DNA of 64,000 nt from DRPG01 sp964655065 (GCA_964655065.1 CAZZLC010000017.1:59863-123862), one strand, 5' to 3'. Numbered from the stretch's first letter, positions 35,356-45,263 are shown. A program made the numbers and translations. Notes: generated from the sequence alone by a model not told the origin.

Positions 35356-35982
35356 ATGAACGCAAGGCTGCGGATTCGGGGGCTGTACGGCATCGCGAAC
35401 GCGGGGTCGGGAAGGCTCGACCCCGTCGCGCAGGGGCTCGCCCTGCTGGAGGGCGGCTGCCGACTGGTCCAGCTCCGCTGCAAGGGGTGGGCGGTCGACG
35501 ACATCGAGGCTGCCGCGCGGGAGCTCGGCCCCGCCTGCCGCCGTGCTGGCGCCACCTTCATCGTCAACGACCATCCCGAGATCGCGGCCCGGGTGGACGC
35601 GGACGGCGTGCACGTCGGCCAGACCGATGCCGAGGCCATGGACGCCAGGGCCGCGATCGGACCGGACCGACTCCTCGGCCGCAGCACCAACCACCCGGGC
35701 GAGGTGGCCCGGGCGCTGGAGCACGCCGACTACCTGGCGTTCGGTCCGATGTACGACACGCCCCACCTGTCGCGTCCCAAGTCCGTGCAGGGACCGGCGC
35801 TGCTCGCCGAGGTCCGCGCCCAGGTTCCTCCGGAGGTGCCACTGGTCGCGATCGGCGGCCTGACCCGCGAGCGGCTCCCCGCGATTCGGTCCGCCGGCGC
35901 CGACGCGTGGGCCGTGATCGGAGCCATCGCGCTCGCCGACGATCCCGTCGCCGAGACCCGCGCCTGGGTCGACGCGTCGTGA
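35356..35982 (+). CDS. thiE: Thiamine-phosphate synthase
   Basis: A 208-residue TIM-barrel enzyme that joins HMP pyrophosphate and thiazole phosphate to make thiamine phosphate. Motifs present: VQLRCKG, FIVNDHPEIA, DGVHVGQTD, LGRSTNHP, LAFGPMYDTP and VAIGGLTRE. TenI-like paralogues share the fold but usually lack the full set. No TPP riboswitch is seen in the short space upstream, and no other thiamine gene is in the window. Its stop overlaps the GTG of the next gene (GTGA). Confidence 0.85.
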   Translation: MNARLRIRGLYGIANAGSGRLDPVAQGLALLEGGCRLVQLRCKGWAVDDIEAAARELGPACRRAGATFIVNDHPEIAARVDADGVHVGQTDAEAMDARAAIGPDRLLGRSTNHPGEVARALEHADYLAFGPMYDTPHLSRPKSVQGPALLAEVRAQVPPEVPLVAIGGLTRERLPAIRSAGADAWAVIGAIALADDPVAETRAWVDAS

Positions 35983-37283
35983 TCCACTCGGTGATCCGGG
36001 AGGGCCCGACCCCCGAGGCCGTGATGGCGTACCTCGGCCCGAAGCCGGGCTGCGTGTGGCTCGACGGGGGCTCGGGGGCCGAGGGGTGGTCCATCGTGGC
36101 CTTCGATCCCGTCGATGTGGTGACCGACAGCCGCGGCTGGGTCGCCGAGGGTCGTGCGCGGGTGTCCCCGTGCCGCGGTCCCGTCGGCGTGCCGTTCGCG
36201 GGCGGCGTGATGGGGTATGTCGGCTACGGGGCAGGCCACGAGACCGCTCCCGTGCCGAAGGGGCCGTCATCGGCCGAGCCCGACGTGTGGCTCGGGCGCT
36301 TCGACGGTGCGCTGTGCTTTCGGCATCACGACGCGAGCTGGCACCTGACCGGCCCCCCAGCCCTCGTCGAACGCTACGCCGAGATCCTCGCCGAAGCGCC
36401 GCCCCAGCTCGCTCCGGTTGCCGCAGCCCCCGCTCCGACGGCCCCTCCCGAGAGCGTTCCCGCCAGTGACTACGAAGCTGCGGTCGGGCGCATCCTCGAG
36501 TGGATCCGAGCGGGGGACTGCTACCAGGTCAACCTCTCCCGGCCGGTTCGCGTAGGCATCGATCACGGAGGCGACGTCGGCTGGTCGGCCTACCGTCGAC
36601 TGCGCTCGTTCGACGCCGCCTACGGGGCCTTCCTGCGCATTGGCGACGATCTCGACGTCATCTGCAACTCACCCGAGCTCTTGCTGGCCAAGACGAGCCG
36701 GCTCGTGGCGTCGGAGCCCATCAAGGGCACACGACCGCGCGGAGCCGACCCGGAGTCCGATCGCGCCCAGCGAGAGGCGCTGCTCGCGTCGACCAAGGAC
36801 GCGGCCGAGCTGACCATGATCGTGGACCTCGTCCGAAACGACCTCGGACGGGTGGCCGAGATCGGCTCGGTCCGCACGGCCGGTCGGCGGCTGATGAGCC
36901 TGCCGACCGTGTTCCACACCTACCAGCGCATCGAGGCCACGCTCCGGCGCAAGGTGGACGCGTTCGAGGCCCTCGCCGCCTTGTTCCCGCCGGGATCGGT
37001 CACCGGAGCCCCCAAGGTCCGGGCATGTACGCGCATCGCCGAGCTGGAACCCGAGGCCCGGGGCGTTTACTGCGGCTCGATCGGCTACGTCTCCGACCAC
37101 GGGCGAGCGGTGTTCAACGTCGCCATCCGTACTGGCGTGGTGCAGCGCAGCGTCGCCCGCTACCACGTCGGCGGCGGGGTGGTGGCCTCGAGCGAGCCGG
37201 CGGCGGAGTGGGCGGAGACCGAGGCGAAGGGCGCCGCGTGGGCCAGAGCGCTCGGCCTGTCCGCGCCTCACTCCTCCTCGTAG
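35979..37283 (+). CDS. pabB: Aminodeoxychorismate synthase component I-like enzyme
   Basis: A 434-residue chorismate-using enzyme. Motifs: GDCYQVNLSRP, ICNSPELLL, EPIKGTRPRG, MIVDLVRNDLGRV, SLPTVFHTYQ and PPGSVTGAPK. The absence of a trpG or trp operon and the short N-terminal domain favour PabB (folate precursor) over TrpE. No glutaminase subunit (PabA) is in the window. It is coupled to thiE and converges on gspN with a 16-base overlap. Confidence 0.85.
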   Translation: MIHSVIREGPTPEAVMAYLGPKPGCVWLDGGSGAEGWSIVAFDPVDVVTDSRGWVAEGRARVSPCRGPVGVPFAGGVMGYVGYGAGHETAPVPKGPSSAEPDVWLGRFDGALCFRHHDASWHLTGPPALVERYAEILAEAPPQLAPVAAAPAPTAPPESVPASDYEAAVGRILEWIRAGDCYQVNLSRPVRVGIDHGGDVGWSAYRRLRSFDAAYGAFLRIGDDLDVICNSPELLLAKTSRLVASEPIKGTRPRGADPESDRAQREALLASTKDAAELTMIVDLVRNDLGRVAEIGSVRTAGRRLMSLPTVFHTYQRIEATLRRKVDAFEALAALFPPGSVTGAPKVRACTRIAELEPEARGVYCGSIGYVSDHGRAVFNVAIRTGVVQRSVARYHVGGGVVASSEPAAEWAETEAKGAAWARALGLSAPHSSS

Positions 37284-38503
37284 TCGTCGTACTCCTCGTC
37301 ATCGAGGACCTCCTCGTCCTCGTACTCGTCGACCACCTCGTCGAGGTCGTCGAGCGGCTCCTCCTCCTCTTCGTCGACGTCGTCGGGCCCGCCGGCCGCC
37401 CGCGCCCGCAGCCGCTCCCGGATCTCCTCGCGTCGCCGCGCCCGCTCGTCGTCGGCGTCCGGGCGACGGAAGGTGGCAGGGTTCCGTCGGCCGGTCTGAC
37501 GGGGGGGTCGACCGGGCCGCCGCACGCTCGGCCGGCCACCCGCGCGGCGACCACCGTCGGCTCGGCACGACCGGCTGTTCAGCCGGGCGACCATCCCGCG
37601 ACAGGTGAAGGTGTAGGCACCGTCGTCCGGCGTCGCGCCGAGGCCCGTGCGCAGCATCGTCTCGACGAGCGAGAGGTCCTTGCTGATGTCGGACAGCTTC
37701 AGCTCGAGGTTGATCGTCGAGTTGGACAACGGGTCGCGCAGCCCGAACTCGCCCGAGATCTCGAGCCGGAACAGATCGGAGTCGATGACGCCCCGCTCGA
37801 CCTCGCCCTTGCCCTCGTCGACCTCGGCCACGATGTCGAGCTCCTTGATCGGAACGTCGATGCCGAGCGGCCCGGTGGTGTCGCTCGCGATCTCGGCGAG
37901 CATCAGGTCGCGACCCGAGAGCGCGATGCGGCCGTGACCATCCGCCATGCCGCGCTCCCCGGCCGTCAGGTCGACGTCGAGGTCGACGGCTCCGGAGCCG
38001 ACCATCGAGAATCCACCGAGCGACGCACTCACCAGCGGACTGCCGACCAGATCGGCGAGTGGCAGCGCGTTGGCCTCCACCTCGACGGTCGCGACCTCGA
38101 TGGGCTGTTGGTTGCCCACGCGCGTACGGACATCGAAGTCCACCTCGCCATCCCCGAGCCGCACCGCACCAATCACGGACGGCGTCCGGGCGATCAGGGA
38201 GAACAGGTTCGTGCGCACCCACGCCTTCGAGACGAAGGCCACCGGGGTGTTCTCCTGATCCTCGCCGAGCCGCGCTCGACGCGACGGCTTCTGGCTGATC
38301 ATCACGTCGCTCATCGAGACGCCGACCCACCAGGGCGCCGCCGAGGCGAGGTCGACCTCGTAGTCACGGCCGAGCACCGACGGCGCCTCCTTCTCGATGC
38401 GGGCGACCAGTGCATCAGACGGAAACGTCAGGTAGAACGTAGCGAAAAAAACGATGACCGCCCAGAGGGCCACCCCGATCCCGAACAGCACGTTGCGGGA
38501 CAT
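37268..38503 (-). CDS. gspN: Type II secretion system protein GspN
   Basis: A 411-residue inner-membrane/periplasmic protein with one N-terminal helix (VLFGIGVALWAVIVFFATFY) and a long beta-rich AsmA-like part. GspN is present in only some type II systems. The C-terminus is unusual: an Arg-rich stretch (about 325-365) is followed by about 45 mostly acidic residues ending DDEEYDDYEEE, not part of the family core. Its ATG overlaps the gspM stop by one base. It is the last gene of the operon. Confidence 0.85.
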   Translation of the reverse strand: MSRNVLFGIGVALWAVIVFFATFYLTFPSDALVARIEKEAPSVLGRDYEVDLASAAPWWVGVSMSDVMISQKPSRRARLGEDQENTPVAFVSKAWVRTNLFSLIARTPSVIGAVRLGDGEVDFDVRTRVGNQQPIEVATVEVEANALPLADLVGSPLVSASLGGFSMVGSGAVDLDVDLTAGERGMADGHGRIALSGRDLMLAEIASDTTGPLGIDVPIKELDIVAEVDEGKGEVERGVIDSDLFRLEISGEFGLRDPLSNSTINLELKLSDISKDLSLVETMLRTGLGATPDDGAYTFTCRGMVARLNSRSCRADGGRRAGGRPSVRRPGRPPRQTGRRNPATFRRPDADDERARRREEIRERLRARAAGGPDDVDEEEEEPLDDLDEVVDEYEDEEVLDDEEYDDYEEE

Positions 38504-39087
38504 CAACCGGCCTCCCCGAGCTTGAGGACTTCGAGGTCGAGCGTCAGGTCCATCAGCTTGTCGTTGCGGCTCCGCACCACGCGAAAGTTCGCCTCGGAGA
38601 CCGAAGCGGGGAACGGGCTCGTCTCGAGGTCGTAGAGGAAGCGGTAGAGCTCCTCCTGGGGCGCCCGGTTGATCTCGACCTTGTAGTGGGTGCGCTGCAT
38701 GGTGTCGGACAGCGGCTCGCTCGACATCTCGTCGACCTTCCGGAGCTGCTCGGACAGCGAGTGCCGATTCGCGAGCTCCTCGACCCACGCCGTCACGGGC
38801 CGGTTGCTGTTGCTGCGAATCCGGTCCTCCTGTGCCTCGAAGCGGGCCCGATGCTGGTCGAGCTCGACCTTGAGCTCCTGCACCAGCACGAGGGTCTCGT
38901 TGGCCTCGCGCACCTCCTCGGCCTTCCTCTCGAGCATGCCATAGAGCATGTACCAGTACCCACCGACCAGCAGGACGGCGAAGAACAACACGAGGCCGAC
39001 GAGCAGCATGCGGTCTCGAGCCGACAGCAGCTCGAGCTGGCGCTCGACAGCGGCGAGGGGACCGGTCTGGACTTCGATGGTCGCCAT
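38503..39087 (-). CDS. gspM: Type II secretion system protein GspM
   Basis: A 194-residue inner-membrane platform protein with one helix (LLVGLVLFFAVLLVGGYWYM, near residue 28), a coiled coil, and a ferredoxin-like periplasmic domain. ATG 39087 starts four bases after gspL. The longer frame to 39501 overlaps gspL and is not used. Confidence 0.85.
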   Translation of the reverse strand: MATIEVQTGPLAAVERQLELLSARDRMLLVGLVLFFAVLLVGGYWYMLYGMLERKAEEVREANETLVLVQELKVELDQHRARFEAQEDRIRSNSNRPVTAWVEELANRHSLSEQLRKVDEMSSEPLSDTMQRTHYKVEINRAPQEELYRFLYDLETSPFPASVSEANFRVVRSRNDKLMDLTLDLEVLKLGEAG

Positions 39088-39091
39088 GGCG

Positions 39092-40960
39092 TCAGCCTTC
39101 CTCGTCTTCGGTCTCCTCGGCCTCGCCGAGGGGGATGGTGATCGGGAACCGGACCTTGGAGCCGCCCTGGCGGTCTTCCTTGCCCTTGGTCGCGTTGGCG
39201 AACTTGGTCGTCGCCCGGAGCGACTCCTCGATCTGGGCGCTCGACTCGAAGCTGTTCGTCTCGGCCCGGAACTGCACCGTGGTCCGGTTGATCGTGAGGT
39301 CCTGGAGCTCCACGGTGACCTCCGGGTGCGGAGGGAAGCTCTGGGTGAGCTGGTAGAGCATGTCGATGGTCGGCGGCACCGACTTGCCATCGCCGACCGA
39401 GTTCGCGAGGGTGGCCGCGTCCTCGGTGGCCCCGACCATGAAGAGCCGGGCCTGCTCCATCTCGAGCTCGGGCACCGTGCCCGCGTCAGGTCCCGCTGCA
39501 TCGGCGACGATCGCCTGCACGGCCTCCTCGGCGGTGGCGAGGTCGGAGGCGAGGCTGACGTACTCCCAGGCGAACATCACGGTGGCCGCCACGGAGAAGA
39601 AGAAGGCCCCGGCGAGGCCGTAGGTGAGGGCCGCGCGGACGACGTTGGTGCCGCCGCGGTACTTGAACTCGCCGATGCGAAGGTCGATCGCCTTGTTCAC
39701 GCCGGGGATCGTGGTGGAGGCGAGCGCGGCGGAGAGGCTGAACGGCCCGAAGGCGTTCTCGCCAGTGGGGTCCTCGGCGAGCTTGACGGGAACCCCGAGA
39801 TCTTCCGACATGCGCTCGCGGAGCTCGGCGATGCGTGCCGACCCCCCCGTCAGACGGATCTCCTCGATGCTGCCCCCGATCCGGTCCTCCATCTGGATGA
39901 GCGTGGAGCGGACCTCGCCGATGAGCTGCTCGAAGCGCTCCTGGAGCTTGGCGCGGGCGGGGGCGGGGAGGCTCGGGAAGCCGGAGCGGGTCGGCGGGGG
40001 CAACGAAGACGCCCCGAGGCCGAACGACATGCCCGAGTCGGTCTCGAGCGGCGGGCCGAGCTCGTCGGGCTCCTCTTCGACCGGATCGGGAAGCGCGGGG
40101 ATGGGCTCGTCGGCGACGGGCGGGTGGGTCTCGGTGGGCGACTCGTCCCAGTCGCCGTCGGTCACCGGGGCGACCACCGCCGGGTCCCGAGGAGGTAGGT
40201 TCGGAGCAGAGATCGCCGGCGGCGCCATGGCCTCGCCGTGCTTCAGCGCCTCGGCCTCGTCCCAGCTGCAGCCCGTGGTCTTGGCGATGGCCTGGGTGAA
40301 CGCCCATCCGCCGAGCCCGATGGAGCGACACGCGCGCACCTTGCCGCCCTTGACGACCGAGACCGTGGTGTGCAGGTGGCCGAGGTCGATCACGGCGACG
40401 AGGGGCACCTTGCCGTCGCCGTCGGCCTCGTCGATCGACGGCTGGGTGGAGGCGCGCAGACGGCCCCAGGGCCCGTAGAGGTCGGCGTCGACGTGGACCG
40501 ATGCCGGGTCGAGCCCGCGCTCCTGCAGCGCTTCGAGCCAGTCGCTGATGTCCTCCTTCTTGGCGAGCACGGTCACGATCTCGCTCTGGAGCTCCTGCTC
40601 GGCGATGCGCCAGCCCAGCACCATGTCGTCGAGGTCGAAGGGAACCTCGCTCTCGACGGTGAAAGGCAAGGTGTTCTCGATCTGGGTGGGATCGGTGAAC
40701 GGCAAGGTGAGCGGACGGAACGTCGCGAGCGACGAGGGGAAGGCGAGGAGCACGAGGTCGGTGCCCGTCGGCTTGATCTCGGGCACGTCGTCGAGCAAGG
40801 CGTCGAGCGCGGCCAGCCGCTGCTCGAACATCGGCGTGGTCCCCCCCTGGGGAACCGGCTGGTGGTACCGCTCCTCGAGCGCCACCTCCCGGCCGTTGAT
40901 CCGGTACGTCGCGACCTTGACGGCGTGTGAGCCGATGTCGACGGCAATCAGTCGTGGCAA
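39092..40960 (-). CDS. gspL: Type II secretion system protein GspL
   Basis: A 622-residue protein joining an actin-like PilM/GspL cytoplasmic domain (RLIAVDIGSHAVKVATYRIN) to a transmembrane helix (YGLAGAFFFSVAATVMFAWE) and a periplasmic ferredoxin-like domain. The cytoplasmic domain carries an extra proline/acidic insert of about 90 residues (PPAISAPNLPPRDP to PSLPAPARA) absent from typical GspL. I use TTG 40960, seven bases after AGGAG; an upstream frame to 41020 lies inside gspK. It couples the ATPase GspE to the rest of the machine. Confidence 0.85.
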   Translation of the reverse strand: MPRLIAVDIGSHAVKVATYRINGREVALEERYHQPVPQGGTTPMFEQRLAALDALLDDVPEIKPTGTDLVLLAFPSSLATFRPLTLPFTDPTQIENTLPFTVESEVPFDLDDMVLGWRIAEQELQSEIVTVLAKKEDISDWLEALQERGLDPASVHVDADLYGPWGRLRASTQPSIDEADGDGKVPLVAVIDLGHLHTTVSVVKGGKVRACRSIGLGGWAFTQAIAKTTGCSWDEAEALKHGEAMAPPAISAPNLPPRDPAVVAPVTDGDWDESPTETHPPVADEPIPALPDPVEEEPDELGPPLETDSGMSFGLGASSLPPPTRSGFPSLPAPARAKLQERFEQLIGEVRSTLIQMEDRIGGSIEEIRLTGGSARIAELRERMSEDLGVPVKLAEDPTGENAFGPFSLSAALASTTIPGVNKAIDLRIGEFKYRGGTNVVRAALTYGLAGAFFFSVAATVMFAWEYVSLASDLATAEEAVQAIVADAAGPDAGTVPELEMEQARLFMVGATEDAATLANSVGDGKSVPPTIDMLYQLTQSFPPHPEVTVELQDLTINRTTVQFRAETNSFESSAQIEESLRATTKFANATKGKEDRQGGSKVRFPITIPLGEAEETEDEEG

Positions 40961-40979
40961 GGGTGAACTCCTCGGCCCG

Positions 40980-42296
40980 TCATCGGACGTTCCAGTAGAC
41001 GATTCGGCCGGTACCGCCATTCGTGAAGTCGACGACCATTTCGGCCTCGGCGCGCGCGTCGCCGACCTCGCCGACCGAGCGGATGCGGAAGACCTTGGAT
41101 TGGCTCGTGATGTAGTTCGCGAGGTTCTCGGCGCGCAGCGCGATCGGGGAGCCCCCCTCGAGCGGGTTGGCCAACGCCTGGGCGAACTGCTCTGGCTGGC
41201 GGACGTAGATGCCGTTTCCGAGCGGCGGAGGCGGCGCCCCGCGCATCATGACGAAGGCGTCGACCGCATCCCAGATCGCCTGGTCGGATGGTGCCCCCTC
41301 GGCGAGCGCACGAACGAGCCCGAAGAGGACCGTCCGGTTCGCGGTGTTCACGTTGACCTTGCCGCTGCCGTAGACGGTGAGCTGCCTCCCGACCCGCTCC
41401 CACACGCCGTCAAGGTGCCAGCCCTCGACGAGCCGGATCTCCTCACGGGTGTCGAATGGCGCGTTCTTGGTGCGGTAGCGGGTCTCGTCGTCGCCACGGT
41501 CGTACAGCGCGTCCTCGTCGCCGCCCTGGTACAGCCGCGTCGAGTCCAGGTCGACCCAGTCCGCGAGGTTGGCGATGAGCTCCTCGCGCACGAGATTCTG
41601 GCGGTTCAGCCAGTCCTGGTGCTGCTCCTGCATGAACAGGGCGTTGAGCTGTGCGCCGGCTGCGTCCTCGAAGAGGAGGGCCCCGAGGGTGGGCGTCTGG
41701 AGCCCCCCGCCGATGTTGCGCACGTTGATGAGGCGCTCGACGTCGGTGACGGTCGAATTGAAGTCCCCGTCGAAGTCGAGGAACGAGCGCTTGGTCAGCG
41801 AGCTGCCCTCGTTGCGGGACTCCTCGATCTGCTCTTCCGTCAAGCCCCCGGCGGCCTCGATCTCCTCGAGCGACTCCGCGTCGGGCTGGTCCACGATGAC
41901 CATTCGCAGGAAGCGGGTGTCGATAAAGGGAATGGCCTGCCAAAGCTCGGGGCTGTTCGAGCCCATCATCTGGGCGAGCTGCCCCACCATGGGGTTCTGC
42001 CCGATGGTCTGCGAGGCGATGAGCACCATGTGGTGGAACTGAAGCCCGCTCTTGGCGAGGTACTCGGCCGCGACCTCGTCGCGGTACTGGGCAGCCACGG
42101 TGGCCCGCTGGACGGCCACGTAGGTGATCTCGGTCACCAGGATCGACATGAGCATCACCGAGGTGATGGTCATGAGCAGGGCCACGCCCGCCTTCGAGCG
42201 CCGTCCACCCCGGTAGAACCGGTGCCGAACGGGTCCTCGAGGGCGGGTGAGCTCGTACCAGAGCCATGCCGCAAACGAGCGGGACGGACGACTCAT
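40980..42296 (-). CDS. gspK: Type II secretion minor pseudopilin GspK
   Basis: A 438-residue minor pseudopilin that caps the pseudopilus. The long basic leader ends at SKAG-VALLM, with cleavage expected after Gly37; as in other GspK, the +5 glutamate is absent. A large globular domain follows, with VNVNTAN and helix-hairpin-helix-like segments. It overlaps gspJ by four bases (ATGA). Confidence 0.88.
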   Translation of the reverse strand: MSRPSRSFAAWLWYELTRPRGPVRHRFYRGGRRSKAGVALLMTITSVMLMSILVTEITYVAVQRATVAAQYRDEVAAEYLAKSGLQFHHMVLIASQTIGQNPMVGQLAQMMGSNSPELWQAIPFIDTRFLRMVIVDQPDAESLEEIEAAGGLTEEQIEESRNEGSSLTKRSFLDFDGDFNSTVTDVERLINVRNIGGGLQTPTLGALLFEDAAGAQLNALFMQEQHQDWLNRQNLVREELIANLADWVDLDSTRLYQGGDEDALYDRGDDETRYRTKNAPFDTREEIRLVEGWHLDGVWERVGRQLTVYGSGKVNVNTANRTVLFGLVRALAEGAPSDQAIWDAVDAFVMMRGAPPPPLGNGIYVRQPEQFAQALANPLEGGSPIALRAENLANYITSQSKVFRIRSVGEVGDARAEAEMVVDFTNGGTGRIVYWNVR

Positions 42297-43339
42297 CGAC
42301 GACCTCCGATCATGGGGTTGACGACGGCGCCACCTCCGCCAGCCCGACCACCCCCCACCTGGCCGGGCCGCGCGCCGGCGTCGGACGACGGGCCCCCGGG
42401 ATTCGCGCGATTATTGGGTCGGCGAGCCCCACGCCCGCGACGCCCCGGGGCCTGCCCCCCGGCGAACATTCCGGAGCCCTGGGTCGCGAGGCCCTGTGAG
42501 CCGGCGCCCGCGTAGCCCCCCTTACCGTAGAGCACCGAGTTGAAGATGCCGCCGGCCGCCCCGGCACCGCCCGCTCCGCCGCCGCCGCCCTGGTTGGACG
42601 CCGCCACGCCCGCCCGCGCTGCAAGTCCCGGCCCGAGCCCTCCGGGGTTCTCGGTGGGCATGCGGGGCGCCCACTCGAGCATCACCTGGGTCACGAAGGG
42701 CACGTCGACCGTGTCCTCGGGGTCGTTCGGGTCGGGTGCGATGAGCACCAGCGCGATCTCGACCGCGCGGGGCAGCCGATACGGCGTGTCCGACGAGCGG
42801 GTGTCCCACTCGTCCTTCCACTCGTTGTCCTGCTGGTCGAGGTAGCGGAGCGAGAACGAGCGCACGTTGTAGGCGAGCGGCCAGATCGTGCCCTGCTCGT
42901 CGGGCAGGTGGTCGATCCGCGGTGCCTCGCGGTGGTAGAGCGTGTAGCCCTCGCCCTCCTCGGACCGCTCACACCACACCGTGATCTCGGTCTGCTCGGC
43001 CTCGCGGGTGTCGAGGTACATGCGCTGGTGGTTGAGAGAGGCGAAGAACAGCTTGTCGGGCTCCTCGTTGAAGCCCACGAACACCGTCTGGTAGCGCTCG
43101 AGGTTCTTCGGCGGGTCGTTCGGCGTGAGATAGGCGAGCTGCAGATCTCGGCGGAGCTTCGCCATCACCACCCGGGCCGTGCGCACGGTCTCGTCGCGCG
43201 ACGACAGGAGCTGGTCGAAGATCATGGAGTTGCGCAGCGACTCGGTGATGATGAGCGACATCACGAGCAGGATGACGGTCGCGACCATCACCTCGGCGAG
43301 GGTCATGCCCCGGCGGGAGCGCAGGCGTCGGGAAGTCAT
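42293..43339 (-). CDS. gspJ: Type II secretion minor pseudopilin GspJ
   Basis: A 348-residue pseudopilin, longer than the usual 200 or so. Prepilin cleavage is expected after Gly11 (RRG-MTLAEVMVATVILL). After the pilin core the last 100 or so residues are glycine/alanine-rich and disordered (GGGGGAGGAGAAGG, later RPNNRANPGGPSSD). It starts two bases after gspI at ATG 43339; the longer frame is not used. Confidence 0.88.
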   Translation of the reverse strand: MTSRRLRSRRGMTLAEVMVATVILLVMSLIITESLRNSMIFDQLLSSRDETVRTARVVMAKLRRDLQLAYLTPNDPPKNLERYQTVFVGFNEEPDKLFFASLNHQRMYLDTREAEQTEITVWCERSEEGEGYTLYHREAPRIDHLPDEQGTIWPLAYNVRSFSLRYLDQQDNEWKDEWDTRSSDTPYRLPRAVEIALVLIAPDPNDPEDTVDVPFVTQVMLEWAPRMPTENPGGLGPGLAARAGVAASNQGGGGGAGGAGAAGGIFNSVLYGKGGYAGAGSQGLATQGSGMFAGGQAPGRRGRGARRPNNRANPGGPSSDAGARPGQVGGGRAGGGGAVVNPMIGGRR

Positions 43340-43341
43340 GG

Positions 43342-44073
43342 TCAATTGCCCAGCCCAGGAATGCCGGCGGGGGTTTGGCCCGGAGCACCCCCCGCCCCTT
43401 CGGCCGAGGCCACGCCAGAGGGATCGAAGACGTGGGTGGTCAGGATGACCTCGTTGCCTGCCTCCTCGGCTTCCTCGAGGGAGCCGCCCCACCACACCCG
43501 CACCCGCACTTCGCGTACGAAGGGCCCCAGGATCTCGGTGAGGTCCCCGGAGCCGAACCCGAGTCCGCCGAGCGCCTCGCTCACCATGCCTCCAATCCCC
43601 GCCATGGGGTTGGCGCCGCCATCGTCACCGCCTCCGAAAAGGCCCCCGAGCAGTCCGCCGCCGCCGTCATCGCTGCCGCCGTCGTCAGCGAGATCGCCAG
43701 CCTCCTCGGAGGCCTGGCCGATGATCGTGATGTCGACCTCGCGGACCGAGTACTCCCACTCGAAATCCTCGAGCTCCTCGCCGACGTCGAGGTTCAGGCC
43801 ATCGCTGCCGTAGTCGTCGAAGTCGCCGCGCTCGTAGACGTCGCTGACCTGGAAGCCCTCGGTCTCGATCGACAGGAGCGCCTCGGTCATCTTCTGCTGG
43901 GCGAGATCGGTCGCCGTGATGCGCAGCTCGGCCTCCTCGGTGAGGACGACGGCGAGCGACTGGGTCTGTACGAGGATCACGAGGCTCACCGTGAGGATCG
44001 ACAGCGCGATCATCACCTCGAGCAGAGAGAAGCCCCGACGAGCCCGTACCGATCGAACGTGATCAGGGGTCAT
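43342..44073 (-). CDS. gspI: Type II secretion minor pseudopilin GspI
   Basis: A 243-residue minor pseudopilin with leader cleavage after Gly14 (ARRG-FSLLEVMIALSILTV). The usual length is about 125; here the extra residues form an Asp/Gly-rich insert (DDGGSDDGGGGLLGGLFGGG) in the middle and a Gly/Ala-rich tail. It overlaps gspH by four bases. Confidence 0.88.
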   Translation of the reverse strand: MTPDHVRSVRARRGFSLLEVMIALSILTVSLVILVQTQSLAVVLTEEAELRITATDLAQQKMTEALLSIETEGFQVSDVYERGDFDDYGSDGLNLDVGEELEDFEWEYSVREVDITIIGQASEEAGDLADDGGSDDGGGGLLGGLFGGGDDGGANPMAGIGGMVSEALGGLGFGSGDLTEILGPFVREVRVRVWWGGSLEEAEEAGNEVILTTHVFDPSGVASAEGAGGAPGQTPAGIPGLGN

Positions 44074-44810
44074 AGTGGGAGATCCGGTCCTTCGAAAGGG
44101 AGGTCCTCGCGGATGTCGCGGACCTCGAGGAGCTCGTTGTGCAGGTTGACGACCCCCGACAGCGGCTCGACCTCGACGGTGTAGCCCGTGGTGGGGTCAT
44201 CGACGCCCACGACGTGTACGAGGGTGTGTTCGGTGAACCCGGAGTTCATCACGTACGAGAACACCTGGAGGGTGTCGTCCTTGCCCTGCCCCTCGAGGAC
44301 GTCGCCCGGCCGCACGAACTCGCCGTACTGTGGCGTGTACACGCCGGCGATGGCGACGTTGGGAGGCAGCTCCACCTTCAGCGCCCCGCCGGCCCCCTTG
44401 CGGGACTCGAAGGGCTGCCGGCGGCTGCGGTACCACTCCGCCTTCTCCTCCTCGGACATCCCGGAGAGCTTGCGGCGCACCTCCTCCTCCCACTCCTCGC
44501 GGCGCTCGGGGGAGGCGGAGATGAGGGCCCCGGGCTCGCCCGGCTCGACCTCGTAGCGGCCCTCGTTCGGGTAGTACACGATGCGGAAGGTGAGGTTCCG
44601 CATGACCGCCTCGTCGCGGAGGCGGCCATAGGTGTGGGCCAGCTTGGTGGCCGACGAGCGCACGTCGAGCGACAGGAACGTGCTCAACGACGGTGCGAGC
44701 ACCCCGAACAAGAGGATCATGATGGCGACCACCATCATCACCTCGAGCAGGGTCATGCCCCGCCGAGAGCGCGCTCGGCGCCACCGGGTCTGGCCCACGA
44801 AGCGGCTCAC
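44070..44810 (-). CDS. gspH: Type II secretion minor pseudopilin GspH
   Basis: A 246-residue minor pseudopilin with cleavage after Gly18 (SRRG-MTLLEVMMVVAIMILL). GTG 44810 overlaps the gspG stop (GTGA) and is preferred to a TTG five codons upstream. The mature domain is longer than usual, with an acidic/basic helix (EEWEEEVRRKLSGMSEEEKA). Confidence 0.85.
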   Translation of the reverse strand: MSRFVGQTRWRRARSRRGMTLLEVMMVVAIMILLFGVLAPSLSTFLSLDVRSSATKLAHTYGRLRDEAVMRNLTFRIVYYPNEGRYEVEPGEPGALISASPERREEWEEEVRRKLSGMSEEEKAEWYRSRRQPFESRKGAGGALKVELPPNVAIAGVYTPQYGEFVRPGDVLEGQGKDDTLQVFSYVMNSGFTEHTLVHVVGVDDPTTGYTVEVEPLSGVVNLHNELLEVRDIREDLPFEGPDLPL

Positions 44811-45241
44811 TTCAGCTCGCTCCACTTGAGATCGGACGCCTCACCACTGCCGCCGGGCGCGCCGTCGGAGCCGAGCGACACGAGCTCGTAGTCGCGGCCG
44901 CTCACCGAGTACTGGAACTCGTTGCCCCAGGCGTCGGTCGGGACGTCGTCGTCGCCGAACGCCTCCTTGAGCGAGGACGGGAGCTTCTGCTTGTGGCGCA
45001 TCTTGTAGACGGTGACCTGCGCGTCGATCTTGGTCATCGTCAGCTTGGTGGCATCGGCCTGGGCTTGGCCGAACACGTTGAAGATGCCGATGGCGAGGAC
45101 GCTCGTGAGCGTCAGGATGATCGCGATGACCACCATGACCTCGATGAGCGACATCCCGCGCTGACGGCGGAGACTCCGACGCTGGCTCGACTTGAACATC
45201 GCCCGCGCGATCTCACGCCAGCGATCGAGTGTGTACTGCAT
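44807..45241 (-). CDS. gspG: Type II secretion major pseudopilin GspG
   Basis: A 144-residue major pseudopilin, the main subunit of the pseudopilus. Cleavage is after Gly29 (RRQRG-MSLIEVMVVIAI), with the +5 Glu34. The C-terminal calcium-site region (DAWGNEFQYSVSGRDYELVS) is conserved. Met replaces Phe at +1, also seen in GspH and GspJ here. ATG 45241 has GGAG six bases upstream. Confidence 0.93.
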   Translation of the reverse strand: MQYTLDRWREIARAMFKSSQRRSLRRQRGMSLIEVMVVIAIILTLTSVLAIGIFNVFGQAQADATKLTMTKIDAQVTVYKMRHKQKLPSSLKEAFGDDDVPTDAWGNEFQYSVSGRDYELVSLGSDGAPGGSGEASDLKWSELK

Positions 45242-45263
45242 GATTTCTCCTCTCTCGACTGCG